Part shown: positions 45,629 through 52,857 of the stretch, one piece after another
Layout of the letters: the number at the start of each line of letters is the position of its first letter
Position numbering within the stretch: position 1 is the stretch's first letter
Source of the DNA: Streptosporangium saharense
Lineage (GTDB): Bacteria > Actinomycetota > Actinomycetes > Streptosporangiales > Streptosporangiaceae
Length of the DNA: 64,000 bases
Reading direction: 5' to 3'
NCBI RefSeq assembly: GCF_014203715.1
Contig: NZ_JACHJP010000001.1
Span: 1-64,000, forward strand
The notes under the pieces: model-generated
What the model was told of the DNA's origin: nothing
The model's database searches: none
What the model saw: the letters and a program-made list of their open reading frames with translations, nothing else
Position numbers and translations under genes: made by a program

Positions 45629-45868
45629 TCAGTAGCGGAGGTCGTGGAGGATCTTGTCGTGGCGGGCCAGCGCCCTGACCAACCCGTGCAGGGTGGTACG
45701 GCCCAGCACGTCGCGGGCTCCGGCCTTCCGCTGGTCGGGGCGCAGCGGGTAATAGCGGGTGGCCCACCATCGGGGTAGGCCGGGGAGGTCGCGTTGTTGG
45801 TAGTACCAGCCGGGGTGGGTGCTGGTGAGCACGTCGATCACGCGTCGTTCGTACTCGTCATCGGTCAT
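45629..45868 (-). CDS. Cassette gene E, 79-residue protein (copy R)
   Basis: The gene encodes 79 residues, same length as the left copy, with about eight substitutions spread mostly over the C-terminal third (ARHDKILHDLRY against AHHDEILHRLRY). The invariant centre DLPGLPRWWATRYYPL argues for a functional fold. It is 12 bases from gene F. No family is recognised. Confidence 0.75.
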   Translation of the reverse strand: MTDDEYERRVIDVLTSTHPGWYYQQRDLPGLPRWWATRYYPLRPDQRKAGARDVLGRTTLHGLVRALARHDKILHDLRY

Positions 45869-45896
45869 CGTCGTCTCGCTTCGGAGGGCGGACAGG

Positions 45897-46277
45897 AAAC
45901 CCGCCTCACGCGGGGAGATCTCGCCGGTTCAGGCGGGGGGTGCCCGGTCCCGAGCCGGGGAGCACGGGCCGGGCACCCGGTAGGGGAGTTCTCACGGGAA
46001 TGGAGCGGGTGTTCTTGTGGGGAGAGGGTGGGGGTGCCCGGCCCCGAGCCGGGGAGCAGGGGCCGGGCACCCGGTAGAGGGGACCGGTCCCGCGTGTGGG
46101 GACACGGGACCGGTGCGCGAGGCGGCTCCCCCTTCCCCAGCACGCCCTGTCATGTCCCGGCGTGCGTGGGAGCCACCTTGCGAAGGGTGCGGCTCAGGCC
46201 CTCCAACCTGAGCCGCACGCTTGGGGGGTACGGCGGGCAGTGGGTGGGATGAGGTCCCACCCACTGCCCGCCGTACC
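45897..46277 (-). ncRNA. Chain of intergenic hairpins, candidate structured RNA (copy R)
   Basis: The order from gene D is as in the left copy. Hairpin 1 (46227-46277) has perfect 23-bp arms around TGAGG. Hairpin 2 (46187-46218) has perfect 12-bp arms GTGCGGCTCAGG and CCTGAGCCGCAC. Hairpin 3 is at 46120-46178 with an inner 7-bp stem. Hairpin 4 is at 46083-46114. Hairpin 5 is present twice (46032-46072 and 45938-45978). A short stem followed by a T-tract in the sense direction (45897-45914) lies about 30 bases before gene E. The stems in this copy are closer to perfect than in the left copy, and the differences keep base pairing in the sense RNA. Confidence 0.6.
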
Positions 46278-46282
46278 GGCTT

Positions 46283-46711
46283 TTAGGAGCGCAGAAGTCT
46301 GCGCAGGCCGACAGGTCGCTGACCGGCCCACCCGGCTCGAACGGCATGGGCGGTTCGGGCTTGGAGAGCGCGGGCGGCGGCGACGGCCCGGATGCTCGGC
46401 GGCACCAGCGGGGATGCCTGAGCGCTCAGGCGAGCGGACACCTGCCTGGGCGCCTGGACGGACACTTGAGCGGGTGTCTGAGCGGGTGTCTGGGCGGTCA
46501 GCTTGCGGTCCAGCTCTTCGGCCGAGTCGGCGCGTACCAGCAGCACGGCGCCGGGGGTGGGCCTGCCGGACAGGGCGTGGCGGTAGGCGCTCCACAGGCC
46601 GGACTGCGGGTTGTGGAAGACCAGCCAGCCCGGGTGGGCCGTTTGCAGGGTGTCGCAGGTTCGGTCTGCGACACCGGCCTGGGGATGAGTCGCCTTGAGC
46701 GAGGGCATCAT
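46283..46711 (-). CDS. Cassette gene D, small protein (copy R)
   Basis: The gene encodes 142 residues. The core AHPGWLVFHNPQSGLWSAYR and GAVLLVRADSAEELDRKL is as in the left copy. An extra 24-residue Gln/Ala/Pro/Val stretch (TPAQTPAQVSVQAPRQVSAR) follows the core, apparently expanded by short repeats. The Ala/Arg-rich tail is slightly shorter than in the left copy. The ATG overlaps the stop of gene C. Confidence 0.7.
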   Translation of the reverse strand: MMPSLKATHPQAGVADRTCDTLQTAHPGWLVFHNPQSGLWSAYRHALSGRPTPGAVLLVRADSAEELDRKLTAQTPAQTPAQVSVQAPRQVSARLSAQASPLVPPSIRAVAAARALQARTAHAVRAGWAGQRPVGLRRLLRS

Positions 46712-47085
46712 GCCGCCCTCCCGCCCGGCGACGAACGCCGCCGCCTGGCCGGGCCCCGATCCCGCGTCCCCGGTGTGTCCCGGTCACTCGGCTCAGCCGA
46801 CAGACGCTTCTCCTCGCCCCGGGGCGGTGTGGTCTGGAGCATTCGGACCATCTCCGCCTCCTGCATCCGCTCCTCCAACCCCTCCGACGTGGCGTCCTCG
46901 ACTACCACGACCTGCGGGCCGTCCCAGGAGGCCACGGCGTAGAAGCTCCGCTTGCCCAGGCTGTAGAGCACGGTCCAGTCCGCCCAGGTCTGGTCGAGCC
47001 GCTCGGCCTCGGCCCGTGCGGGCCCGTCCCAGACCCGCTGATACACCGAGGCGTACGGCTGGCCGTCGCGATGCCGTCCCGTCAC
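46708..47085 (-). CDS. Cassette gene C, small protein (copy R)
   Basis: The gene encodes 125 residues. The first 80 residues are nearly identical to the left copy (GRHRDGQPYASVYQRVWDG and so on). The tail after MQEAEM differs by substitutions and a nine-residue insertion, so the front is the constrained part. It overlaps both neighbours by four bases. Confidence 0.7.
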   Translation of the reverse strand: MTGRHRDGQPYASVYQRVWDGPARAEAERLDQTWADWTVLYSLGKRSFYAVASWDGPQVVVVEDATSEGLEERMQEAEMVRMLQTTPPRGEEKRLSAEPSDRDTPGTRDRGPARRRRSSPGGRAA

Positions 47086-48047
47086 GAGACCGGCCCCGTC
47101 GTCTCGGCAGCGGCCACGGCGGTCTTCTCGGCGGCGGCGACGGCGGCACGGGCCTTCTCCTCCTGCTCGGCGACAGCGGCCTGGACCTCCTCGAAGGTGT
47201 CGGCGTCCACGGCCGGTTCCACCCCGGCCCGCAACGCCACACGCGGGAAGGCGCGGTTGCGGATGGCCCAGTACCGGCCGGTGTCGCTGACGATCAACCG
47301 CCAGCCCGGGATCGCCGGGGTGGGGGCGGGGGTGTTGTGCATGATCTGGACCTCCGTGATCCGATCAGAGGCATGCCTGGCCAGGGTGATCGCCAGACGG
47401 GCCTGCCCTACGGGAGAACAAAGAGAAAGGTGCGCGCCGTACGGCACAGCCGGGCGAGCGCGGGGAACGCGGCAGTGGCCTTCGCGTCGAGGCGGCCTGC
47501 CGGTCGCGGGCCGTACCGCGCTCCTGCGGAAACCAGGCCGGGACAGACCGGATCGACGCAGCCTGGCCCAGGAGATCCCCGATCGGGGAGCGCCGGGGAC
47601 AGGGGGCCGTGAAGGCCGGACCGGCATCGCGACGGGTTCCGGGGCCGAGACGGCAACCGGGTCGTCAACGGGCACTGGCAGAAGGCCCGGCTGGACGTTC
47701 GCGGCCGGAGCCACTGCGGGCGACTCCGGCTCGGGGTCCGGCTCGGGAGCGGGCCGCCGCTGGGCGGGCACCAGCGGAACCACCTCGCCCGGCGCGACCT
47801 CCACCGGAGGCCGAGGCGCGGGAAGGATCTGCGGGCCGTACTCTCGGCGGGCCTGGAGGCGGGCGTTCATCAACAGCCCGGACGGCTGCACGTACTCGTG
47901 CCCGTCCTGCTGCGAACAACCATGGGCGTAGGGGGAATGGCCGCAGCGGGCGCATCCCATCGGCAGGGGTATGGCGTCGGCGAAGCAGCCGCAGCCGTCC
48001 TGGGTTGGCGTGTCCAGGCCGGAGCCCGGAGCACTACTCTTGCTCAC
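47082..48047 (-). CDS. Cassette gene A/B, Pro/Ala-rich protein with N-terminal Cys/His motif (copy R)
   Basis: The gene encodes about 321 residues from GTG 48047; the start is my choice, as the frame stays open further into the next gene. A probable metal-binding N-terminus reads CGCFADAIPLPMGCARCGHS, followed by PYAHGC. The conserved LLMNARLQARREYGPQ block, a Pro/Ala-rich linker and the C-terminal GWRLIVSDTGRYWAIRNR domain follow. An internal ATG at 47342 has GGAGGT upstream and would give an 86-residue product. The frame between the two halves is kept in both copies. Function is unknown. Confidence 0.6.
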   Translation of the reverse strand: MSKSSAPGSGLDTPTQDGCGCFADAIPLPMGCARCGHSPYAHGCSQQDGHEYVQPSGLLMNARLQARREYGPQILPAPRPPVEVAPGEVVPLVPAQRRPAPEPDPEPESPAVAPAANVQPGLLPVPVDDPVAVSAPEPVAMPVRPSRPPVPGAPRSGISWARLRRSGLSRPGFRRSAVRPATGRPPRREGHCRVPRARPAVPYGAHLSLCSPVGQARLAITLARHASDRITEVQIMHNTPAPTPAIPGWRLIVSDTGRYWAIRNRAFPRVALRAGVEPAVDADTFEEVQAAVAEQEEKARAAVAAAEKTAVAAAETTGPVS

Positions 48048-48071
48048 GTCAGGAGATGCCTTCCTGATCAA

Positions 48072-48135
48072 GGACCTGTCCCGACGTCGCAACCGTCGGG
48101 CAGGTCCGTTTTGACTGTGGCGAGTTCGTTTTGAC
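48072..48135. promoter_or_regulatory. Hairpin and direct repeats between cassette gene A and the HATPase gene
   Basis: GGACCTGTCCCGAC and GTCGGGCAGGTCC (48072-48107) form a hairpin with one bulged base. CGTTTTGAC is repeated at 48107-48115 and 48127-48135, exactly 20 bp apart, close to two helical turns. The hairpin may end the HATPase transcript. The direct repeats could be binding sites. Confidence 0.4.
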
Positions 48136-48138
48136 CGG

Positions 48139-48492
48139 TCAGTGCGTGTCGGGTTCTGTGCCGATCTCAGCCCAGGCCAGGTGACCAGACCTGTTTTTGC
48201 TTGTGCCGAATGCGCGTGCGAGTCGGGATACGACTGCGACACCTTCGCTTTCGACCTGGTCGTTCTCTCCGGGGTCCCGTACTTCGAGGCGCAGTCCGGT
48301 TTCCCAAAGTGTCATCTGTACGGTCACGGTCGCTGTGGGCTGATTTCGCCGAACCGCATCTTCGGTAAGGGCTGCGGCCACCTGTTGAACCGCGTCGGCG
48401 AGATTGAGATGAGCGGCTAGAGCAAGGTTGCGCGCCCAATTCTGGACGGTCTCCACCATCTCTGGCCGGGCGGGAATCGTGGCTTCATACAC
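48139..48492 (-). CDS. Degenerate RsbW-like HATPase domain protein
   Basis: The gene encodes 117 residues from GTG 48492 (AGGAGAG upstream). The pattern TIPARPEMVETVQNWARNLA, then LRLEVRDPGEND and GVAVVSRLARAFGT, matches HATPase_c_2 anti-sigma-factor kinases. The N box (normally ELVANA) reads LTEDAVRR, so ATP binding may be lost. Such proteins are abundant in actinomycetes next to DUF397 and XRE or GntR regulators. It is divergent from the GntR gene and upstream of the cassette. Confidence 0.7.
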   Translation of the reverse strand: MYEATIPARPEMVETVQNWARNLALAAHLNLADAVQQVAAALTEDAVRRNQPTATVTVQMTLWETGLRLEVRDPGENDQVESEGVAVVSRLARAFGTSKNRSGHLAWAEIGTEPDTH

Positions 48493-48502
48493 CGACTCTC
48501 CT

Positions 48503-48558
48503 AGATACCCTGCTGTCCTTCGGGGTACCCAGCTTGCTGAGCAAGATAGCCTGCTGTC
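48503..48558. promoter_or_regulatory. Duplicated 15-bp element in the HATPase/GntR divergent promoter
   Basis: AGATACCCTGCTGTC (48503-48517) recurs as AGATAGCCTGCTGTC (48544-48558), 41 bp apart (about four helical turns). CTTGCTGAGCAAG (48533-48545) is a dyad between them. This is a likely operator set for the adjacent GntR regulator. Confidence 0.5.
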
Positions 48559-48569
48559 AAGCTGGAATC

Positions 48570-49337
48570 GTGGATCAGTCAGGCGCCTTGTACCTCGCGA
48601 TTGCGGACCAGCTCCGCCAGCAGATCGTCAACGGCGAACTGGCCCCCGGAGCCGCCCTTCCATCACAGACAGAAATCGCCCGACAGTTCGAGGTTTCTGA
48701 CGGTGTCGCGCGGAAGGTCATCCGGACACTGGTCGTCGAGGGACACGCCATCGCACGTCCGGGAGCAGGAACGTTCGTCCGGGAACGCCCCACCCTCCGG
48801 AAACTCGTCCGCTCCTGGCATCGCTCTCTACGCGGCGGCAGTCCCTTCGCCGCCGAGATGAAAGCCCAAGGAGTGAACGGCGGCTGGCAGTACAGCAGCC
48901 GCACCGAGACCGCGCCGCCCGCCGTACGGCAAAGATTGCTGCTCGCCGAGACCGACAACGGCCCGGACTCCATCAGAACCGACTACGTGTTCACCGCCGA
49001 CGACGAACCGGTGATGCTCTCCACAAGCTGGGAACCCTTCGCCCTGACCAAGGGAACACCCATCGTCCTGCCCGAGGACGGCCCCTACGCCGGACGCGGC
49101 GTCGTCGAACGCATGATGGCGATCGGCATACGCATCACCCACTCCGCCGAGGCCATATCCGCCAGGATGGTGCTGACCACCGAGGCGACTCGCCTCCAGA
49201 TGGCACCGGGCTCGATCGTCCTCACCATCGAGCGCACCTACTGGGCCGACGAACAACCCGTCGAAACCGCCGACATTGTGATTCCCGTGGACCGGTATCA
49301 GGTGATCTACGGCACAGCGATTGACGAAATACCGTAG
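48570..49337 (+). CDS. GntR-family regulator with UTRA effector domain
   Basis: The gene encodes 255 residues from GTG 48570; the frame extends upstream to 48534. The winged helix is LYLAIADQLRQQIVNGELAP, then LPSQTEIARQFEVSDGVARK and GTFVRER. Residues 80-250 are a UTRA ligand domain (HubC subfamily). This HubC-type layout is the same as in KorSA-like regulators of actinomycete integrative elements, but no transfer genes are present. It probably controls the divergent HATPase gene and perhaps the cassette. Confidence 0.88.
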   Translation: MDQSGALYLAIADQLRQQIVNGELAPGAALPSQTEIARQFEVSDGVARKVIRTLVVEGHAIARPGAGTFVRERPTLRKLVRSWHRSLRGGSPFAAEMKAQGVNGGWQYSSRTETAPPAVRQRLLLAETDNGPDSIRTDYVFTADDEPVMLSTSWEPFALTKGTPIVLPEDGPYAGRGVVERMMAIGIRITHSAEAISARMVLTTEATRLQMAPGSIVLTIERTYWADEQPVETADIVIPVDRYQVIYGTAIDEIP

Positions 49338-49547
49338 ATCCGAGACATCCCACGATCAGGCACGCCTGCCAGTCGCTCATTGCCCCTCTGGCGCAAACGG
49401 AGATGGATGCGTGGACACCGGCATCTTCGACGCCTGATTGCTTACTCGTGAGGCTCCAGTGCTGGTGTGGCGCCGGAGTCTTGTGCGTACTGGGGACTGC
49501 TCGCACAGTGAGGATCAGGAATCCTCAGACGAAGGCAAGGAGCAACC

Positions 49548-49754
49548 ATGTCCCCCGACCTGACAGGCACCACGTTCCACAAGTCCTCCCTCAGCAGCGC
49601 TGAAGGAGGTAACTGTGTTGAGGTGGCCACCAACCTCCCTGGCCTGGTCGCCGTCCGCGACAACAAGAACCTTTCCGGCCCGGCGCTCACTTTCAGCACT
49701 TCTGGGTGGGACACCTTCGTAGACAGCGTGGAACTCGGAACGTTCGACTTCTGA
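49548..49754 (+). CDS. DUF397 protein
   Basis: The gene encodes 68 residues after AAGGAG. The signature TTFHKSSLSSAEGGNCVEVA, then VAVRDNKNLSGPALTFS and WDTFVDSVELGTFDF, is the DUF397 family. DUF397 proteins are actinobacteria-specific, usually coded near XRE or GntR regulators and anti-sigma-like ATPases, with an antitoxin-like or bald-phenotype link. No XRE gene is adjacent; the GntR gene 210 bp upstream is the nearest regulator. Confidence 0.9.
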   Translation: MSPDLTGTTFHKSSLSSAEGGNCVEVATNLPGLVAVRDNKNLSGPALTFSTSGWDTFVDSVELGTFDF

Positions 49755-49912
49755 CGGCTGAGCCCGTCATCATGGACAGAGCTTCGTGCGCCGGGCCGTA
49801 CCCAAAAATGATCAACGCCCTGACCTGCACCTCTGCACGACCGCCGGACTGCTGCAAAATCAGCCCCTCTCACCCTCGCCCGGCCCTACCTGACCTGGGA
49901 CTTTACCCTCGG

Positions 49913-50070
49913 GTCGCTCATCACCCTGAAGGGTTCGCAACAAGATCATCAGCCTGATCACGCCGGTCATCCAGTGGCGTCGCTCATCACCCTGAAGGGT
50001 TCGCAACCAGCAGCAGCGCCAGGCGCGCCCGTTGCTGCTCAGGTCGCTCATCACCCTGAAGGGTTCGCAA
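49913..50070 (+). CRISPR. Three-repeat CRISPR-like mini-array without cas genes
   Basis: A 28-bp unit beginning GTCGCTCATCACCCTGAAGG and ending GTTCGCAA occurs identically at 49913-49940, 49979-50006 and 50043-50070, separated by 38 and 36 unique bases. The unit contains the dyad ACCCT-GA-AGGGT. The base after repeats 1 and 2 is C and after repeat 3 is T, consistent with a 29-bp repeat ending GCAAC and a degenerate last copy, with the leader on the left. Both intervening sequences can fold on themselves (AGCAGCA/TGCTGCT in the second), which is unusual for spacers. No cas gene lies in the window. Confidence 0.65.
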
Positions 50071-50167
50071 TCAGACACAAGGAAGCTCCGGTTACCCGGT
50101 TTCTTGCAGGGGTGTCCGGCCTGGGGTTTCGGTGGGGCGTCACCCGTTGGGTGGCGCCCCGGTTGGT

Positions 50168-50617
50168 TCACCAGGTTTTGCCGGCCTGTTCGCGGATCGT
50201 GTGGTTGATTCGGTTGAAGAAGTTGGTCAGGGCGATCTCCATGGTGATCGCGTTCAGTTGTTCGCCGGTGAAGTGGTTGGCGGCGGTGTTCCAGATCTCG
50301 TCGGTCACGCCGGGGGCGCCGTCCTGGATCCGGGTGGCGGCCTCGGCCAGTGCAAGCGCGGCCCGTTCCTCGTCGGTGAAGAAGGGCGTCTCGCGCCACG
50401 CGACGACGTTGTGCAGTCGCTCGTCGGTCTCACCGGCCTTCTTCGCCGAGGTGATCGAGGCGAAGACGCACGCGCTGCACCCGTTGATCTGGCTGACACG
50501 CAGGTGGACCAGCGACAGCAGACGCCCTTCGACACCTCCGGCGTGAATGACCTTGTACAGCCGTGCGATCCCCTCGAACAGCTCGGGGCTGGCCGTACCC
50601 TTCAGACGTGCTTCCAT
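50168..50617 (-). CDS. Carboxymuconolactone decarboxylase / AhpD-like protein, ECF41-associated
   Basis: The gene encodes 149 residues from ATG 50617 (GGAGCAGG upstream; a longer frame exists). The AhpD-type redox motif INGCSACVFASITSAKKAG has the CxxC pair, but the usual following His is Ser. NHFTGEQLNAITMEIALTNF closes the helical fold. The gene is divergent from an ECF41 sigma factor, the standard partnership in which the sigma factor controls this gene. It is probably a disulfide reductase or peroxidase acting in a redox response. Confidence 0.9.
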   Translation of the reverse strand: MEARLKGTASPELFEGIARLYKVIHAGGVEGRLLSLVHLRVSQINGCSACVFASITSAKKAGETDERLHNVVAWRETPFFTDEERAALALAEAATRIQDGAPGVTDEIWNTAANHFTGEQLNAITMEIALTNFFNRINHTIREQAGKTW

Positions 50618-50657
50618 CGTTCCTGCTCCCTCGTCGGTTACCCAAGCCCGTTCTGGC

Positions 50658-50676
50658 TCGTCATCACCCATGACGA
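50658..50676. promoter_or_regulatory. Dyad in the ECF41 divergent promoter
   Basis: TCGTCAT (50658-50664) and ATGACGA (50670-50676) flank CACCC in the 83-bp region between the two starts. I do not see a clear ECF41 promoter (TGTCACA and CGTC). Confidence 0.4.
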
Positions 50677-50700
50677 AGCAGTTCCGAGGAAGGTAACGGC

Positions 50701-51567
50701 ATGTCCTCCACCCCGATGGCCGAGGCGTTCGAGTCCCAGCGCGACCGGTTGCGCGCGGTCGCCCATCGTCTGCTCGGATCGCACGCCGACGCCGAGGACG
50801 TGGTTCAGGAGGCGTGGCTGCGACTGTCCCGCCAGGACACGGCGACCATCGACAACCTCGCGGGCTGGCTGACCACGGTGGTCGCCCGGATCAGCCTCGA
50901 TGTCCTGCGAACGCGCCGGGCCCGTACCGAGGTGCTCCTGAACGACCGGCTGCCCGAGTTCGTGGTGACCCTCGATGAGGGTCTCGCTCCGGAGGAGGAC
51001 GCGGTGCTGGCCGACTCGGTCGGGCTGGCGCTTCTCGTCGTCCTCGAATCGCTCCGGCCTGACGAGCGGCTGGCCTTCGTGTTGCACGACCTTTTCGCGG
51101 TGCCGTTCGACGAGATCGGCAAGATCCTCGGCAGGTCCACCGACGCCGCCAAGATGCTCGCCAGCCGCGCCCGCAGGAAGGTGCGGGCGACCGAGCGTCC
51201 GGCAGGCGCGGGACGGGAGCGGCGCGAGGTGGTCCAGGCCTTTCTGGCGGCAGCTCGCCGTGGTGACTTCGAGGAGCTGCTGCGCCTGCTCGACCCCGAG
51301 GTGAAGCTGACCGTCGACACCCCCACGGGCGTGGTCGTCGTCCTCGGCGCCACCAAGGTCGCGGCCGGTGCGCGGCCTGCCGCCGACACGACCGCCCTCA
51401 GCCGGGCGGTGCTCGTCAACGGCCTGCCCGGCGTCATCGCCTGGCGCGAGGACGGCACCCCGTTCTCCGTCCTGGCGTTCACCGTCACCGAGGGCCGGAT
51501 CACGGCCATCACCGCCATCGTCGATCCGGCCAAGCTCGCCCGGATGGACCTACCGGGTCCGGTCTGA
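50701..51567 (+). CDS. ECF41-group RNA polymerase sigma factor (SigJ-like)
   Basis: The gene encodes 288 residues. The sigma-2 region (AHRLLGSHADAEDVVQEAWL), the sigma-4 region (SLRPDERLAFVLHDLFAVPF, then DEIGKILGRSTDAAKMLASR) and a C-terminal SnoaL-like domain of about 100 residues ending IVDPAKLARMDL are present. That C-terminal domain, with a DPAKL motif equivalent to NPDKL, defines ECF41 and acts as a built-in anti-sigma module, so no separate anti-sigma gene is needed. It controls its own promoter and the divergent CMD gene in known cases. Confidence 0.92.
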   Translation: MSSTPMAEAFESQRDRLRAVAHRLLGSHADAEDVVQEAWLRLSRQDTATIDNLAGWLTTVVARISLDVLRTRRARTEVLLNDRLPEFVVTLDEGLAPEEDAVLADSVGLALLVVLESLRPDERLAFVLHDLFAVPFDEIGKILGRSTDAAKMLASRARRKVRATERPAGAGRERREVVQAFLAAARRGDFEELLRLLDPEVKLTVDTPTGVVVVLGATKVAAGARPAADTTALSRAVLVNGLPGVIAWREDGTPFSVLAFTVTEGRITAITAIVDPAKLARMDLPGPV

Positions 51568-51648
51568 ACCGGTTTTCCTGTTCCAAGGGACGCGTGAAGT
51601 GCGAGGATCGCTGGCAGAGATACCTTTTACTGCACTTCCGGAGGATCG

Positions 51649-52125
51649 GTGCGTTCTCTCCCCCTGGCCTTCGCGGCGGTGCTGGCCGCCGCCACCCTCG
51701 TCCCCGCGCTGCCCGTCCACGCCGCCGCGGTTCCGACCGTTCAGATCACCCGTATCTGGTACAACTCACCCGGCTCGCCGGACTCGGGAGCGAACAGCAG
51801 CCTGAACGGTGAGTACATCCAGGTCAAGAACACGACCCGGCGAGCGGTCAGTCTCAAGGGCTGGACCGTCCGCGACACGACGCGCCGCTCCGACCACGTC
51901 TACACGTTCGGCGCCTTCACCCTGGGCGCGGGCAAGGCGGTGACCCTGCGGACCGGTAAGGGCAAGGACACCTCGACCACCCGGTACTGGGGCAGGAGCG
52001 GGGGCACGCTCGCCTACATCTGGAACCAGACCAAGGACACCGGCTACCTGCGCGATCCCTCGGGAAAGCTGGTCGACTCCTGCTCCTACAACTCGTCCCG
52101 GGTCGAGTACGTCAACTGCGTGTAG
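51649..52125 (+). CDS. Secreted lamin-tail (LTD) domain protein
   Basis: The gene encodes 158 residues from GTG 51649 (GGAGGA upstream). A signal peptide occupies residues 1-26 (LAFAAVLAAATLVPALPVHA). The remainder is an LTD immunoglobulin-like domain: GEYIQVKNTTRRAVSLKGWT, VRDTTRR, then TLGAGKAVTLRTGKGKDT. LTD proteins are extracellular and often bind nucleic acid or surfaces, or accompany nucleases. Two Cys (DSCSYN and NCV) may bridge. It is followed by a clear terminator. Confidence 0.88.
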   Translation: MRSLPLAFAAVLAAATLVPALPVHAAAVPTVQITRIWYNSPGSPDSGANSSLNGEYIQVKNTTRRAVSLKGWTVRDTTRRSDHVYTFGAFTLGAGKAVTLRTGKGKDTSTTRYWGRSGGTLAYIWNQTKDTGYLRDPSGKLVDSCSYNSSRVEYVNCV

Positions 52126-52143
52126 GCCAGCCCGCCCGTAGTG

Positions 52144-52172
52144 GAGCCCGCCCGGAAAGGGGCGGGCTCTTT
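52144..52172 (+). terminator. Rho-independent terminator
   Basis: GAGCCCGCCC and GGGCGGGCTC pair over a GGAAAG loop and are followed by TTTC. It lies 18 bases past the stop of the LTD gene. Confidence 0.85.
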
Positions 52173-52338
52173 CAATCCGAGTGCCACGACCTCGTATCCT
52201 CCTTGCCCCGGCGAGCCGCTCCTCGGCCCGGCCTGATCGAGGCCCCTCTTGTCGTACGGCACCGGCCGTACGGATCGGAGATGTCCTGCAACCTTTCGCT
52301 GGGTTGGTCGCGTTTGGAACCGGCGAGAGGAGATCACA

Positions 52339-52857
52339 TTGGATCGTCACGACGGCTTCCGCGAGTTTGTGCTCGCTCGCCAGCAGGCGCTGACGCGGAC
52401 CGCGTACCTGCTCACGGGGGACGCACACCTCGCCGAGGACCTGTTGCAGAGCACGCTGGTCAACGTCGCGAAGCAGTGGCCCAGGCTGTCCGTGGACGGC
52501 AATCCCGAGGCGTACACGCGCAGGGCGCTGATGAATCAGTACATCTCGTGGCGGCGTCGGCTGCGGCGGGAGTGGCCGAGCGCATCCCCGCCCGAGCACG
52601 GTGTCTCCCACGACGAGGAGACGCTTGACCGGATCGTGCTGCGTCAGGTGCTGGCCAGGCTGACGCGCAAGCAGCGTGCCGTACTCGTGCTGCGTTTCTG
52701 GGAGGACCTCACCGAGGCGCAGACGGCCGAGGCGCTCGGCTGCTCGGTCGGCACCGTCAAGAGCCAGACCCATCGCGCGCTGGCCCGCCTGCGCGCACTC
52801 GCGCCCGAACTGGCCGGGCCACATTCCCTTTCCACATTTCAGGAGGTGACACCGTGA
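52339..52857 (+). CDS. SigE-family ECF RNA polymerase sigma factor
   Basis: The gene encodes 172 residues from TTG 52339, chosen because GAGAGGAGA is correctly spaced. Sigma-2 (LTRTAYLLTGDAHLAEDLLQ, then TLVNVAKQWPRL) and sigma-4 (RLTRKQRAVLVLRFWEDLTE, AQTAEALGCSVGTVKSQTHR) are canonical for the small SigE family of Streptomyces-type actinomycetes. The next gene starts inside its stop and is probably its anti-sigma factor or regulator. Confidence 0.9.
   Translation: MDRHDGFREFVLARQQALTRTAYLLTGDAHLAEDLLQSTLVNVAKQWPRLSVDGNPEAYTRRALMNQYISWRRRLRREWPSASPPEHGVSHDEETLDRIVLRQVLARLTRKQRAVLVLRFWEDLTEAQTAEALGCSVGTVKSQTHRALARLRALAPELAGPHSLSTFQEVTP

Larger units (their letters stand above)
45401..47912 (-). 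repeat. Right arm of the large inverted duplication (cassette copy R)
   Basis: This block matches 1-2455 in reverse orientation: genes A/B, C, D, the hairpin chain, E and F. It is about 57 bases longer because of a second copy of hairpin 5 and coding indels. Homology may extend further, since the left copy is cut by the window at the base matching about 47912. Confidence 0.85.

Noticed and set aside
49860..50399. 179-residue minus-strand frame across the CRISPR-like repeats
   Set aside because: Its repeated LRTLQGDER segment is only the translated 28-bp repeat; it overlaps the CMD gene in another frame.
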